Positions 47,346-60,074 of a stretch of DNA of 64,000 nucleotides are shown piece after piece. The DNA comes from Sesamum alatum (Eukaryota; Streptophyta; Magnoliopsida; Lamiales; Pedaliaceae), in NCBI GenBank assembly GCA_034509735.1, contig JACGWO010000010.1, positions 16,257,193-16,321,192 of the forward strand. Reading direction: 5' to 3'. Under the pieces are notes generated by a model that made no database searches, had not been told where the DNA came from, and worked only from the letters and a program-made list of their open reading frames with translations. Position numbers and translations under genes: made by a program. The first letter of the stretch is position 1. Each line of letters starts with the position of its first letter.

Positions 47346-48373
47346 TAAATATTTATGGACTTATTTAAATATTTAAATTTGATAGAAATCGAGTATGTGA
47401 TTTTATAGATTGGATCTTTAAAATTGTGTATTTATTTTTCAGTTTTATATATGCTGAAATGAAAAACAAAAATCAAATTTCGAATAAAAACGGAACAACA
47501 ATGGTAGCAATTGACTACTGCCCCTGCTGGCTGGCCACTGGCTAGAGGGCGCGTGGTCGGGTGCGCACGGGCAGACGCCTGCGTGCAACCTGGCCAGCAT
47601 GCGTGCTGGCAGGGGCGACCGCGCATACTACGCTATGCGTAACCTGGCCGGGTGCGCGCTGTGTGGCCAGGCGCACGTGTGCTGCTGGCTGAGGCCAGCA
47701 TGGACTGCAGGCCGGGGCTAGCGCGAGGATGGGTGCGCACGCTCGGCACGCAGGCAGGCTAATTATGTGTGCGGCCGGCGGGTCTGGCACGACGGCTGGG
47801 CCGTTCTGTGCCGGTTTTTGATGCTTTTATGAAAATTTGATTTTTGGGTATTTTCTGCATATTTTCTAAAAGTGAGTTAATTTTGCATATTTGATTTTTG
47901 ATTCATTGAATTTTTTCCTTTACTCAAAATTGCTTAGTTAATTTGGAGTTTGTGCATACATTTGATGCATTGTATGTATGATATCTGTTGGATTTAAGAT
48001 TTGAACTTGTACATTGTTTATATGTTTATGGCATGTGATGTTGGACATCACTTACATATTTTAAATATCCATTGTTGACATGATTATTTGGAATTGTGCA
48101 TTGTGTGTTGATGAGATCAACATAGGATGTTCACAAGAGCCCTAGACCTTATGTATGTATGTATGTATGGCTTTTACATTACTGTTAGGTGGGACCTGCG
48201 TACCTCTTGTTTTGGGACTATCATCTCCCGATTTTCGCCTCACGATGTTAAGGTTTGTTTATTTCCTCTATTCCATGTATTCCACTTTCTATGTAATAAG
48301 AGTAGTTAGGATCTTGAACTGTAATATTACCATAATTTGCTAATTTCTACTTTACATTTCTTAAAATGTAGAT
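47346..48373 (+). other. Leader of Copia C3 with a GC-rich segment
   Basis: Non-coding, homologous in part to the C1 leader (gtgggacctgcgt near 48191). 47520-47815 is strikingly G+C- and CpG-rich with repeated ggccagc / tgcgtgc words, in contrast to AT-rich flanks. A (atgt)n run lies at 48151-48169. No primer-binding site is recognised because the LTR edge is lost. Confidence 0.6.
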
Positions 48374-49486
48374 ATGTCTAAGAATCCTTTAACTATGGTT
48401 TTAGAGACTAATAAATTCAACGGTACGAAACTACTCTGATAGGCTAAGAAACTTGAGGATTGTCCTTGATTTCGAGAACCAGGGCTACGCCTTGGACGAT
48501 CCACTCCCAAGGGCCTTGCTAGAGGGATCCTCGCCTGAAGAATGTGTGACGTTCGAGAAATGCCAAGAGGATAACCAGAAGGTCCGTAGTATCATATTTG
48601 TTTCGATGACTAATGACATCCAGAAGTAATATGATAAGCTAGACAACATCTCCTCCATAATGCTCCGCATGAACGAGGTTTATGTGGTTCCAAGATAGGC
48701 ATATTAGATATGCCACCACAAAAGCATTTCTTTGGGACTAAGCTAGTTGAAGGGTCCTCTGTACAACATCATGGGGTCAAGATATTATCCCTAGTGGAGA
48801 AGCGCAAAGACCTGAAAGCTAGGCATGACAATGACACATATACTGACTTGATCTTTCAGTCGCTTCCTCCATCCTATGACCCATTTGTTGTTAACTACAA
48901 TATGAACGGACTTGAGAAGTCTATTCATAAGTTGATCAACATGCTAGTACAATACGAGGCAATGATCCACAAGTTTTTTCCGTCAGTATTGATAGGAGAG
49001 GCTTTGACCTCCAAGGCGAATAACAAGAGGGCCGGATGCTGGAAGAGAAAGAAGGGAAATGGGAAGGCTGTTGTAGCCACTTGCTCGCGCTTCTGGCGCC
49101 CCTATTGCCCCAGCGGGAGAGGCAAAGGGAAAGGGAATGCCCGGGGTTCTCAGCGGTCTAAGACAAATGATGTTTGCATGCATTGCCAAGGCAAGGGGCA
49201 TTGGAGGAGGGAGTGCCCACAACTCCTCTCCAATCAAGGGATGTGTGTAGTTGAAGTAAACATGATAACTAATTCTGCTTCATGGGTATTGGATACCGGA
49301 TGTGGTGCTCACATCTCCAATAATTTGCAGGTGCTGCAAAGAAGCAGAAGGCTAACCAAGGATGAGATGATCCTGAGGTTAGGCGATGGCAAGGCCGTTG
49401 CTGCGGAATCCGTAAGATCAGTAGAGTTGGCTATCAGTCATCATGTTAGGGTTGTACTCAATGATTGTTTTATGGACCCAGCATGA
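48374..49486 (+). pseudogene. Copia C3 gag and protease
   Basis: ATG-TCT-AAG start as in C1. Early frameshifts and stops break the first third (a stop follows NGTKLL). From about 48727 one long open frame holds capsid-like FFGTKLVEGSSVQHHGVKIL, LPPSYDPFVVNYNMN and a basic linker. A zinc knuckle of CX2CX4HX4C form (CMHCQGKGHWRRECP, near 49176) follows, then the aspartic protease start WVLDTGCGAHISNN (near 49283) with D-T-G intact, and LRLGDG. Gag coats the RNA; the knuckle binds nucleic acid. The frame ends at 49486, where relatives continue into the protease flap. Confidence 0.9.
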
Positions 49487-49870
49487 TTAAAAATATTGTC
49501 CGATCCCCGTCCTTGATAAGTAGGGTTATTCATTTACCATCAATAAAATGATTTTTATATTCTCAATGATGGTATATCTCATCTGCTTGGTACATTAGTA
49601 AATGGTCTGTACATACTTCAACAGTCTGATTGGATTATGACTGCCGAGCACAAATGTAAACATGATAATTAAGATAACACATAGATATGGCATACAAGAT
49701 TAGGTCATTTCTTGAAAGATAGGATAAGGAGGTTGATGAACAAAAAAGTCTAGAGATAGATGATTTGGACAACCTATCGACTTGCGAGTCTTGGCTAAAG
49801 GGAAAGATGACCAAGAAACTCTTTGTTGGACAAAGCACGCTAGCTAATGAAAAGATGACCAAGCACTCTT
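49487..49870 (+). pseudogene. Copia C3 GAG-pre-integrase region
   Basis: 49690-49830 reads as a degraded RLGH..R..RIRRL, LEIDDLDNLSTCES, LKGKMTKKLFVGQST, the linker before the integrase core. A short duplication (aaagatgaccaag..ctctttgttgg at 49803 and 49852) lies at the edge of LTR3. Confidence 0.8.
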
Positions 49871-52176
49871 TGTTGGGAACTATTCGTCAATCTTTATTAC
49901 AACAATATTATCCTAATGAATAGAGTAAGTATTCATCACTGACACTGTGTTTATTGTGCTTACTACTAACATTGAACGACGTTTCAAATGTCACAATAAA
50001 TGCACGCAGACCAATTGGATAACCATGTAGTTGGGTTGCGTATTGGATGACGGCTATGAAACCAACTTCTAAGGGTTCGTCTGAAATGTTCCAAGTCGAG
50101 GACCTCGAGACTGGACATCGAGTGTCCTATTGAGACTTGTACTAAATATTGCATTCACTGGGTGAGTGCCGAGTTTCATTAGCGACAGACGAAGGTCGTC
50201 TATGCAATTTTAGTGGGTTAGTTGACAAGGTGGTCGACTGACTAACTGACTTGCGGGAATCATCATATGGAAGCCTTGGAAGCTTGCTTGGTATGATTGG
50301 AAATGCCGATCGATAGTACGGGATTAGTCGTCGGATTTGAGGAATCATGACAGTCACGTGCATACGAAGACTCTATCTTGGATCTGGCGAGAGGTGATCA
50401 TTCTGTAAGATGGTCATTATAAGCCTTGTCCAGTGCAGTCGGAGTATGTAGCGAGGACGGTGGATTTCAAGATAGGATCTGTCCCCTGTCAGTATATGAC
50501 GGTGATGTCTCCTATGTGCTCTAAGATGGTTTAGACTCTAAAAGTCTATGGCTATAGCAATTGATTGAGTAGAAAAGGATTTTCTACGTTGATCTATAGA
50601 GTAAACACATCTCGAGTATGAAACATAGTTGCCTAGTCAAGAATGGGAACAAACCCCCAATTTCATACCCTAGACTAAGGTCGGGAGACGTCCGATAGTA
50701 GGACCGTACCCATATGAAACTCGGAGCCTAAATGTTCATGATATTATTCACCTAGTCTCTAGTGCCATGGACTGTTGCTAGACGACCACCCACGGTAACA
50801 ATCAATTCCCAATTATTGGTTAATCGGAAATTATTGTGTTGGACACAAGCTCAAGTCTAGCTGAGGGTGAACCTAACGAGTCACACACAAATCACTGAAG
50901 AGTGATAGAATTAATTAGAAATTAATTTCGGAAGAGGTGAATTAGTTTAATTGGATTAAATTAATTCTTGGAGAGCATAAATGATTGGATCATTTACGCG
51001 GAATTATACATTGGATGGATGATCCAAAATTTAGTTAATTGGATTAATTAAATTTTGGATTTGACCTTTTAAATTAATTAGATTAATTTAAATTGGGTTA
51101 ATTAATTAGTGAATTGGATTCACTAATAAATTAGTAGATGGGCTTGTCTAATTAATGGATTGGATCCATTAATTAGCAGAGATGGGCTAGAGATAAATAA
51201 TTGGATTAATTATTGTATTGGGCCTAATTAATTAAGTGGATTGGATTCATTTAATTAATTAAGTGCATTTGGGATTGTGATTATTTAATTGGATTAAATA
51301 TTCACTTGGGAATTAAAATATTGGATATTTTATTTAATTGAATTAAATAAATAATTCCAATAAATTTAGTAATTGGGCTCTAATTAATTTGTAGGACAAA
51401 TTAAATGAACGCGGTCCAAATGCACATGGCTAGCCCGTAATTGACTTTTCCTAAGTCAAGGGTTGACATTCCTTGTAGAGAAAGAGCCAAAAATCATCTA
51501 CTTACAATGAATGTAGGATTGTCCACATTCAATGTATGTAATTGTGGAGAGGTTATGGAAGATTGGAGAGATATGTGGAAGTTGCCTTATGGCTTAGAAG
51601 ACTATGTCTTCCTTCCATATCTCACACAATCATTCCATCCCTTAACACAACACTATGCATGGCCGATTTTTCTCTCTTCTCTCTAAGAATTTTCAGCCAT
51701 CTCTCTATTCCTTTCTCCTACCTTGTGTTCTTCTTGGTTTAGAACCAAGTGAAGAACAAAGGAAGATTAAAACACACTAATCGATAGTGTGGTTTCGATT
51801 TTCTCTTCCATGGATTCATTCATTGGTAGCACGAGGATGAATCTCACAATTCCGGTGTGATGTGGACGACTTTAGAGGGTCTCTACGTTGAGGCCTCGCA
51901 TGGATGAACATCGGGAAGGGATCAAAGCATGTAGCCGACCGGAGTAGAAAATTGTGAAAAGTATTTTATGTTTATATTCTCGTTTTTTCTTCTTTTATTT
52001 CCATAGACATGAATCCTTGTTTATATATATGTGTTTATATTATGCGTTTATACACCGATAGCCCGGGAACGTTCAAGGGGTGTGCCCTTGAACGCGATTT
52101 AAATTCTATTATTTTTTGCACGTTTTTATCTCCACCGTGTTTCCACCGCGTTCCCGGGCCGATCCGTTTTCCTTCA
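49871..52176 (+). repeat. Copia LTR3 (subfamily A) inserted in C3
   Basis: Ends ccgttttccttca at 52176, directly before the integrase codons CGPLNTQ. Carries the ccatgg block (about 50746-50800) and a 10-bp perfect hairpin (52070-52094). The first ~30 bp do not match other LTR starts and no 5-bp duplication is seen, so the left edge is rearranged. It contains long aattaatt and ggatt-type AT repeats (50930-51400). Confidence 0.8.
52070..52094. other. U5 hairpin of LTR3 (10-bp perfect stem)
   Basis: cgttcaaggg, loop gtgtg, cccttgaacg, 82-106 bp inside the LTR end. Confidence 0.78.
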
Positions 52177-53316
52177 TGTGGACCATTAAATACTCAAGCA
52201 AGAGGTGGGTACTCGTACTTCATAACTTTTACTGATGATCACTCACGGTATGGTTATATTTACCTGATGAGGTACAAGTTTGAAGTCTTGGAAGGTTTAA
52301 GGAATATAGACTTGAAGTTGAGAACCAAGTCGGTCGTAAGATCAAAGCCCTTCGATCAGACCGAGATGGAGAGTATTTAAGTGGTGACTTCATTGATTAC
52401 CTAAAAGACAATGGAATTCTTTCTCAGTAGACTCCTCCTGGAATGCTGTAGTTAAACGGTATATCTAATAGGAGGAATTGGACCTTATTGGATATGGTCC
52501 GGTTAATGATGAGTTTCACCAAAACTCCCCTCGTCCTTCTGGGGATACGCTCTTGAGACGGTGGCCAAACTCTTGAACATAGCACCATCTAAGAAGATAC
52601 CCCAAACACCATATGAGATATGGCATGACAAGCCTACCTCTTACAAATACTTGAGAGTGTGGGGAAGCCCCCTAATGTCAAGAGATTAGTGGGAGATAAA
52701 CTGGACTCCAGGTCTAGTTTGTGCAGGTTCGTCGGATATTTGATAGAAACTGTGGTGTATAATTTTTATGATCCCTCCGAGCAAAAGATCTTTGTCTCGT
52801 GGAACGCAGTATTTTTGGAAAAGGGTTTTCCATTGGATAGTCGACACGATGAGATACTCCTTGAGGAATAAAATGAAGTTCCTCATGAGACAACAACGAT
52901 GACATCTGAGCTTGTAGTTTCCACTTATAATGTTTCAGTCTTTCGTAGGTCGGCCAGAGTATCCTAACCACCTGATAGGTGATTTCTGGGCCTAACCAGT
53001 CAATTGGATAATGATCCACGAACGTATGGAGAAGCGATGTCGGACATCGACTCGGATAAGTGGCTTGAGGCCATGAAATCCGAAATGGACTCAATGGGTA
53101 TAAACCAGGTTTGGACCCTAGTGGACCCACCCAAAGAAGTAAACCCGTATGGTGTAAATGGGTCTACAAACGTAAGCTTGAAGTTGACGGGGAGGTTATT
53201 ACCTTCAAAGCCAGACTTGTGGCAAAGGCTTATACTCAACGAGGATCGAATTTGAGGAAACCTTCTCGCCTGTAGCACTGGCTAAGTCCATTCGGGTACT
53301 GCTTGCCATAATAATG
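52177..53316 (+). pseudogene. Copia C3 integrase and start of reverse transcriptase
   Basis: Integrase core: CGPLNTQARGGYSYFITFTD and DHSRYGYIYLM (first catalytic D region), then SGDFIDYLKDNGILSQ and TPPGM..LNG.S.RRN in shifted frames (second D and the E region). The end contains VKRLVGDKLDSRSSLCRFVG and FYDPSEQKIFVSWNAVFLEK. The reverse transcriptase N-terminus starts near 53000: DSDKWLEAMKSEMDSMGIN then QVWTLVDPP. Frameshifts follow; the reading reaches SIRVLLAI at 53310, where Gypsy2 is inserted. Multiple stops. Confidence 0.9.
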
Positions 53317-53321
53317 GTATG

Positions 53322-55462
53322 TGTAACACCCACGAATTTTTGTACATAATTATGGGACTAATTAGTAAGCATTAACGAGATCTAAATTTATTAGTAAATA
53401 AATTATGGGTTGAAACTTAAATATATTAAAGTTTTAAGGGATTAAATTGAAACTTTATAAAATACTTAGGGTTGAATTATATTAATTCAAAAGTTAAGGG
53501 GCTAAATTGTAATTTAGTTAAAAAAGTAAAAAAAAAAATTATATGGAAAAGCATAAGTTGCAGCATGTGCTGCCACTAGAAGCAAGTGAGAGGGGCCAAG
53601 TGGTGCGACCGCCCCACTTGGATTTATTGAAACACACATATACATATTTATATGTATACATACATTGATAATTTTGAAAGATGAACATCACAATTCATTT
53701 TGCGTAACTCAGTCTTTTGTACCATAACTTCGAAGAAGTAAGTGTTAATTAATTCTTTAAATTGCTAATTAATTTTTGTAATTATATTATTTGAGTAGAG
53801 TACTTATTAAATGTTATTTATATAATTCGATTTAATGTTTAATCGAAAAATTTAATGAATTTGAGTATTTATATAAATTAGTGATCGGATATATATATTT
53901 AATTGGCATGAGGGTATTATTGTCAATAATTAATATTATTTAATCTATTAGATTTAGTCGTTGTTATAATGGATTATTAAAAATTTATTGGATTTATTGA
54001 CTAAATACATAATTATATGTACTAGTGTCCGAATAATTGTTATAATTGTGAAGAATAGGCAGAAATTAATAGGAATAGTACAAAATTATATTTGAGAAAT
54101 ATTAGGGAATTATATTTGAGAATATTATATTTATTAAAAAAATATGGGATATTTGTAGTAATTTTCATTATGGGATGTTATAGAGGACAATAATTATAAA
54201 AACATGAGGGGTTTGATAGAATAAGCTCTTATGAGTTAATAGATAAATCAGGTATATACCGGGGAAGTCTATAGTATCTAATATTCAGACAAAAAAGGAA
54301 CAGAGGTTTGAATTTCAATATAAATGAAATACTAATTAGTAATTTTATTCAGAAATGAGAATAGTTTTGATATATTAATAATATATAATATATCCTGCTA
54401 TAGGACGTGAAGATAGAATAGAGGGCTGAGCAGTTTCTCCTATTAATGTGATGTTTTGAGTTGGAGGTAAGTATCGTTAATTGGATTATATATATACATG
54501 TTTTTGGTATACATGATTGTTAATGATTGGGTATTTGTCTGGATTATTATGGTTGTTTTCATGAAGTTGTCGTTATGTGATTATATGTGGTCATGGTGTA
54601 TGGAACATAGATGGATGCTTATGTATACTATGTTGATTGTTGAATGAAATTGAAGTCGAAGTTACCGAAGGGGATTTGATTGTTGAATGAAGATGAGTGA
54701 TGAGAATATCTGATGAGAATATTGTGAATTGAGATAAAGAGATGGCTTACCTAACTGGGGGATACTGTAATGGCTTATGATGATATGATTAATGACGAGC
54801 TGTGTGTTGTCATTGATCTAGGGAGACGATGTAACATATCATATGAGCTGTGTGTTGTGTGATATGATGGATGATGGGATATCACACGAGCTGTATGCTA
54901 TGTGGTATCAGTGATGATGGGGTATCATACGGGTTGTGTGTTGTGTGGTACCGAGAAAAAAAAAGAGATATTATGATTGAGGGGATGATAGCCAGCATAA
55001 ACCATTGAGTGATGCACTCCAGTATGGGTAAGCAAGGCCCTAAGGAAATAAACAATAAAGTCGAGTATTATGTGTAATTTGATATATGATTGTTGATATA
55101 TGTTATTTCTTATATTTGTTGTATTGCATGATATTCGTTTTATTTTGTATGTGCGTGTATATGTATAAGTCAATTAGCTACACTTATTGAGTAGGCACCT
55201 CATCCCTTGCCAAATATTTTTTCAGGAGATACGCCACGGCGAACTAAATCATAAGCCGGTCGTCAGTACTATTAGGTGGGTCAGCAGTGATATCTTAGGT
55301 TGAGATCTTTAGCTACATAACTACAAAGATATTAGAGTTTTTATTTGAATTTGTATTCATGATTTACTGGTTTTAATAAAAAAAAATTGGAAAACGGGTT
55401 TAATTATGGACTATATATTATAATTAGTGGTATCAAAGTGTAGTGCGGTAGAGGGTGCTACA
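53322..55462 (+). repeat. Gypsy2 5' LTR
   Basis: Near-identical in length and sequence to 60075-62216. Clearly related to, but distinct from, the Gypsy1 LTRs. Confidence 0.95.
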
Positions 55463-55467
55463 TTGGG

Positions 55468-55479
55468 TGGTATCAGAGC
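55468..55479 (+). promoter_or_regulatory. Gypsy2 primer-binding site (initiator tRNA-Met)
   Basis: tggtatcagagc, 5 bp after the LTR. Confidence 0.94.
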
Positions 55480-58400
55480 AGGGATTAGAATCTATGGAAA
55501 AATTTTGTGAAGCATAGTATTATTGAATACTTAAAACATATATAATGAACCTAAGAGTAAATGTGAGTTTCATATAGGATGGAATGTTCGGTGAACACAC
55601 TGCTGACACGAATGAGCCATTAGACTTTGTATATGGTGATATGGAACCACTAAAGTCTGAAATATGTGTAAATGTGCTTGCTCGGTGGGGTTATGCTAGT
55701 TAATACTTAGTAAGAGGTGGTCTAGTGGTAGCGAATGGTGTTATACTACGTGCATTTAGTTGTGATAAACCTTAGAGAGTTTTGGCGTTATTTTGGAAAT
55801 GAAATGATTATCTCGTATACACGCTATTATTGATTGTTAAACAAAGAAAGTGGCAGTAGAAGTCAATAGGCAAATGAGTACGTTAATTATGGGAGAAGGT
55901 AAAGTCATACCCAAATCTTTAGTTTTATTGTGACTACCTTAAAATTTAGTTAATGAAGGATGTGAGGTATATTTAGCTAATGTACATGATATTACGATAA
56001 TTAGCCTTGGGGTAGTAAATGCTCCTATAATTAGAGAATTCTCTGATGTTTGTCTTCAAATGAAGTATCTGGTTACCACCTCATCGGAAAGTAGATTATG
56101 AAATGGAGATTATTTATTTGGGGCATCACCTATTTTGATTGCATCATATAGAATAGCTCTAGTAGAATTATAGGAGCTTAAAAAGCAAATAGAAGAATTA
56201 TTAGGGATGAATTCATTAGATCGACTACTTTACTATGGGGAGTACTGGTATTGTTTGTGAAGAATAATGATGACAATATAAGATAGTGTACTGATTATAT
56301 CCAATTGACTTAGGTTAATCGTGAAGACTAAATACTCAATACTAAGAATTGATGATTTGTTAAGCCAGCTGAAAAGAGCTATCACATTTTCTAGGTTGAT
56401 CTGAGGCCTAATTATTTGAAATTGATGATAGCGTAGAAGGATATACTTAAAATAGCCTTTCACACTCATTATGGTCATTATGAGGTTTTAATCATGACTT
56501 TAAGGTTAACGAAGGCATTGATGATGTTTACGACATTGATGAATCGAACATTAATGTCAATAGAACTTGGGTCAATTTGTGGTAGTATTATAGATGATAT
56601 CTTTGAGTATTCGAGAAATAGGGGAAATTATGAACGACATACGAAATAAGTGATTTAGATCTTGAAAGCGAAAAAGTAGTACGCTATGTTAAATAGGTGT
56701 AACTTTTGGGTGAATTGGGTAGTTTTCTAAGGCTTGGGATACCTGAAGATGGGGTTAGGTTCAACTTTGTAAAGGTGAAGGCTATTAGGGAATAGAGAAT
56801 ACCAAATAATGTGACTAAAGTCCAAAGTTTCTTAGGACTGGTTGAGTATTATAGGAATTTGTAGAGGGTTCTTCGTAAGTGTTGATCCTTGACAAAAGGT
56901 ATTAAGGAAGCGGTAGTGTTTCATTGGATTGGGTAGTGTTAACAAAGTTTTGATACATTAAAGAAAAGATTATGATCAATTCTGATTTTAGTTTTGTGGT
57001 CTGTTCGTGGTAGATATGTGGTGCATACAGATGCTTTGAATAAGGTTTAGGGTTTGTATCAATACAAAATAGGAATGTGATTTCTTATGCATGTCATCAA
57101 TTGAGGATCTACTAGTTAAAGTAACTAAGTAGTGATCGGAATTAGCAACAATTATACATGTACTGAAAATTTTAGGCATTATTCGGATCATAAAATTCTG
57201 TGGTATATTTTACACCATAAAAAATAAATAAATAAAAACAGAAGAGTTGAACTGGACAAAATATAGGGATAGAATTTTTTTTTAAAAAAATTATGATTTT
57301 ATTATCTATATCATTTTTGGAGGACGAGTGTAGTAGCGGATGCTTTGAGTAGGGAAGTTCAATCACTTTTTAGCTAATTTGAGAAGTCTTAATGTGATAT
57401 TATTATTAGAAATAATACCAATGAATGTGGAGGTTGATCATGTGGCAGATCTGCTAGCAACTTTGCAATTTAAGCCAACTACCATCTTAACGGGATTAGA
57501 ATAAGATCTTTGGACCTAAGGTGAAAGTGACAATTGAATCAGAGTAGAGGTTTAGAAACTTCAGTTATTTTGGGATTTTTGGATCTATTCAATGCTAAAA
57601 TGTGATGAACCCACTGTTGGGTGATCGATCAATACATGATTTACTATAATTGGACACTAATCTGAGAAATTATGTCACTAGTCTTGTTGTGGTAGTTTTC
57701 TTTAGGTTGTGAGATTATTAAAAGTCTGGTTTGCTAGTGGTTCTCAATTTGATAAGGAACCTCGGAGACATACTATACTTGATATTTGGAAAGGAACTTA
57801 TGTAATAAGTGCAGTATTGATTGTCTGATAAAATTTAGATATTAGCAATCATCAATAGTGATGTTCAATTTGTAATTGGTGTCTTGGGATTAACAACTAC
57901 CAATTAAATTTTATACAAGTAATATCATTAGGATGCCTTAAGAGATGATTTGAACTTTTGTTGCATTTATTAGATAAATGAGATGACATTGTTGATGCTT
58001 AATAAAGTTGTAATGGGAATATATACGAGAGATTTGTCTTTGGGGATGATATTTTGGTGAAATTATATTGATGATATATAAGGAAAATAAATATTGGGTT
58101 TAAAGCTAACTAATAGGATGGATTCTTATTCATGGACAAGTTTTGGTGTATAAAAAGAAAAGAAAATGATGAAGTGGAATTGGTCCGATATAATATTTTA
58201 TAATACATTAGGACTGAATTAGTATACTTGGATAACGTGTTGTATTTGTTGTTTTTATGTGTTGCAAGGAATATCTCCAAGCTTGATAGTTGGTAGGAAA
58301 AAAAAATAGTGACAGAACTATTATGGTCCAGTTGGATCCTTCCTTATTACGGAGGTTAGAGAAAATAGACCAAGGTAAGAAACAAAACTTTTAATAAGGA

Positions 58401-58551
58401 CTGACGGAGTGATTGGAAATAGGATGTGAGTTTGTAGACATGATGTAGAGGGATTACATGAGGAGATCATGCAGGAAGCCTATAATGCACCTTATGTGAT
58501 GCATTCTAGTACTGTAAAAATTAAGACCTTATTGATTGCAGACAAGAGGGA

Positions 58552-58582
<31 letters not shown>

Positions 58583-60052
58583 GATGGTAGTAGAAATTGT
58601 GACTAAACGCTTGATTTGTTATTGAGTAAAGGGATAGTGGATTGGAGGAGTAGTTTGAAGCTGAAGTTATTTTGGGACTTTTGGGATTTTCAGTACTAAA
58701 TTGTTATATATCACTACTAAGCGGCCGACTAGTATGCTATTTACTACAACTAAAGTATTGACTCTAGAAATCATATCCGTGATTTATGTTGGTATTGGTC
58801 TATATGATGTTGTGAAAATTTTAAAAGTTTGGGTTGAAATGTCGGAAGTCTTTGGAGAAATAGTGTGTTTGATACGTGGAAATGGACTTATGTGACAGAT
58901 GAGGTGTTGATGGTTATGACTAAAACATCAAGTACTAGCAGATAAGTTTCAGCTTATGTCTATATTTGAATGGAAATAGGAAAATATTATTATGAATTTT
59001 GTTATTAGGTTGCCATGTACATTCAGAAAACATGATTCTATTTGCGTAATTTTGGATAGACTGACAAAATCAGCTCATTGCTTACCTATATGATAAGGTG
59101 ATTGCTGAAGAAATTCAGTTAAGTTGTACTTCTTAACATCGTAAGATTACATGGTGTGCCTATTTTGACATATCTGATAGAGATCCACGATCTATTTCAT
59201 ATTTTGAGATTTTACAAAAGGCATTAGGAATGAAGTTACATTTTAGTGTAGTTCATCCTCCAATAGGTGGACGATTAGAAAGGATGATTCAGACCCTGGA
59301 AGATAAGATGAGAACTTGTACAATGGAGTTTAAGGAAAAATTAAGGTGACCCCTTACCACTGATGGGATTTACATATAATGATAGATATCCATTATAGCA
59401 TCAGTATGGCCATATAAGAAGCCTTTCTACGAGATATTGATGTCAAGTATGAATGGATGTTAAGGGATTACAACCATTAGTAGATTTTGAATTGGTATAA
59501 GAAATTATAGGCCAGACACAAAAGTTAAGAAGTATTTGAAAATAGCATAAGATTGATAGAAAAATTTACTTTGATAAACACCAAAGAGAGGTCAAGTATA
59601 AGATAGTTAAGAAAATTTTTCTAAAAGTATCTCCATGGAAAGGAATATTGATATTTAGTAGGCAATGAAAATTGTTTGCGATGCATATTAATTGGTCGTA
59701 CAAAATTACGTAGACACGTGGACCACTGGAGTATTGATTAACATTACCTGTAGTATTATCACAGATACATGACATATTCCATATTCCTATTTCTATATTA
59801 CGTCGAAATTGATCTGAGCCTAGCCATATTGTACGTTAACTGGAGATGGAAAATTTACGGGAATTAATGTATGTGGAAGAGCCAATAGAGATTTGGATAG
59901 GAGCATAAAAAAATTGATAAATAAAGAGATATTCACGGTGAAAGTAAAGAGACTATCCAAAGGAAGCCACTTGAGAGGTTGAGTGAAATATAAAGGATAA
60001 GTGCATATATTTGTTCCTGGAGCGGATAAAGTGATCAAATTTCGAGGACGAA
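55480..60052 (+). pseudogene. Gypsy2 pol (protease to chromodomain), decayed
   Basis: A gag start (ATG 55579, MECSVNTLL) is followed within 250 bp by protease remnants (near 55780-55870); gag proper is missing as in Gypsy1. Reverse transcriptase: SPILIASYRIALVEL (56130) and VIDDIFEYSRN-like IIDDIFEYS with the DD pair (near 56590), then FLGLVEYYRN. RNase H: YVVHTDALN near 57010 and a VVADALS-like stretch near 57330. Integrase: zinc region near 58440-58600, core with FVIRLPCTFRKHDSICVILD (58996), RLTKSAHCLP and FSVVHPPIGGRLERMIQTLE (59240). Chromodomain traces at 59930-60010. Stops and shifts throughout. Confidence 0.85.
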
Positions 60053-60074
60053 ATTTTTATTAGGAGGGGAGAAC
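60053..60074 (+). promoter_or_regulatory. Gypsy2 polypurine tract
   Basis: aggaggggagaac directly before the 3' LTR; primes second-strand synthesis in LTR elements. Confidence 0.85.

Noticed and set aside
47432..47790. Overlapping open frames of 60-80 codons in the GC-rich patch
   Set aside because: Low stop-codon frequency is expected from GC-rich DNA; the predicted proteins are A/P/R-rich with no motif, and the patch lies in an untranslated leader.
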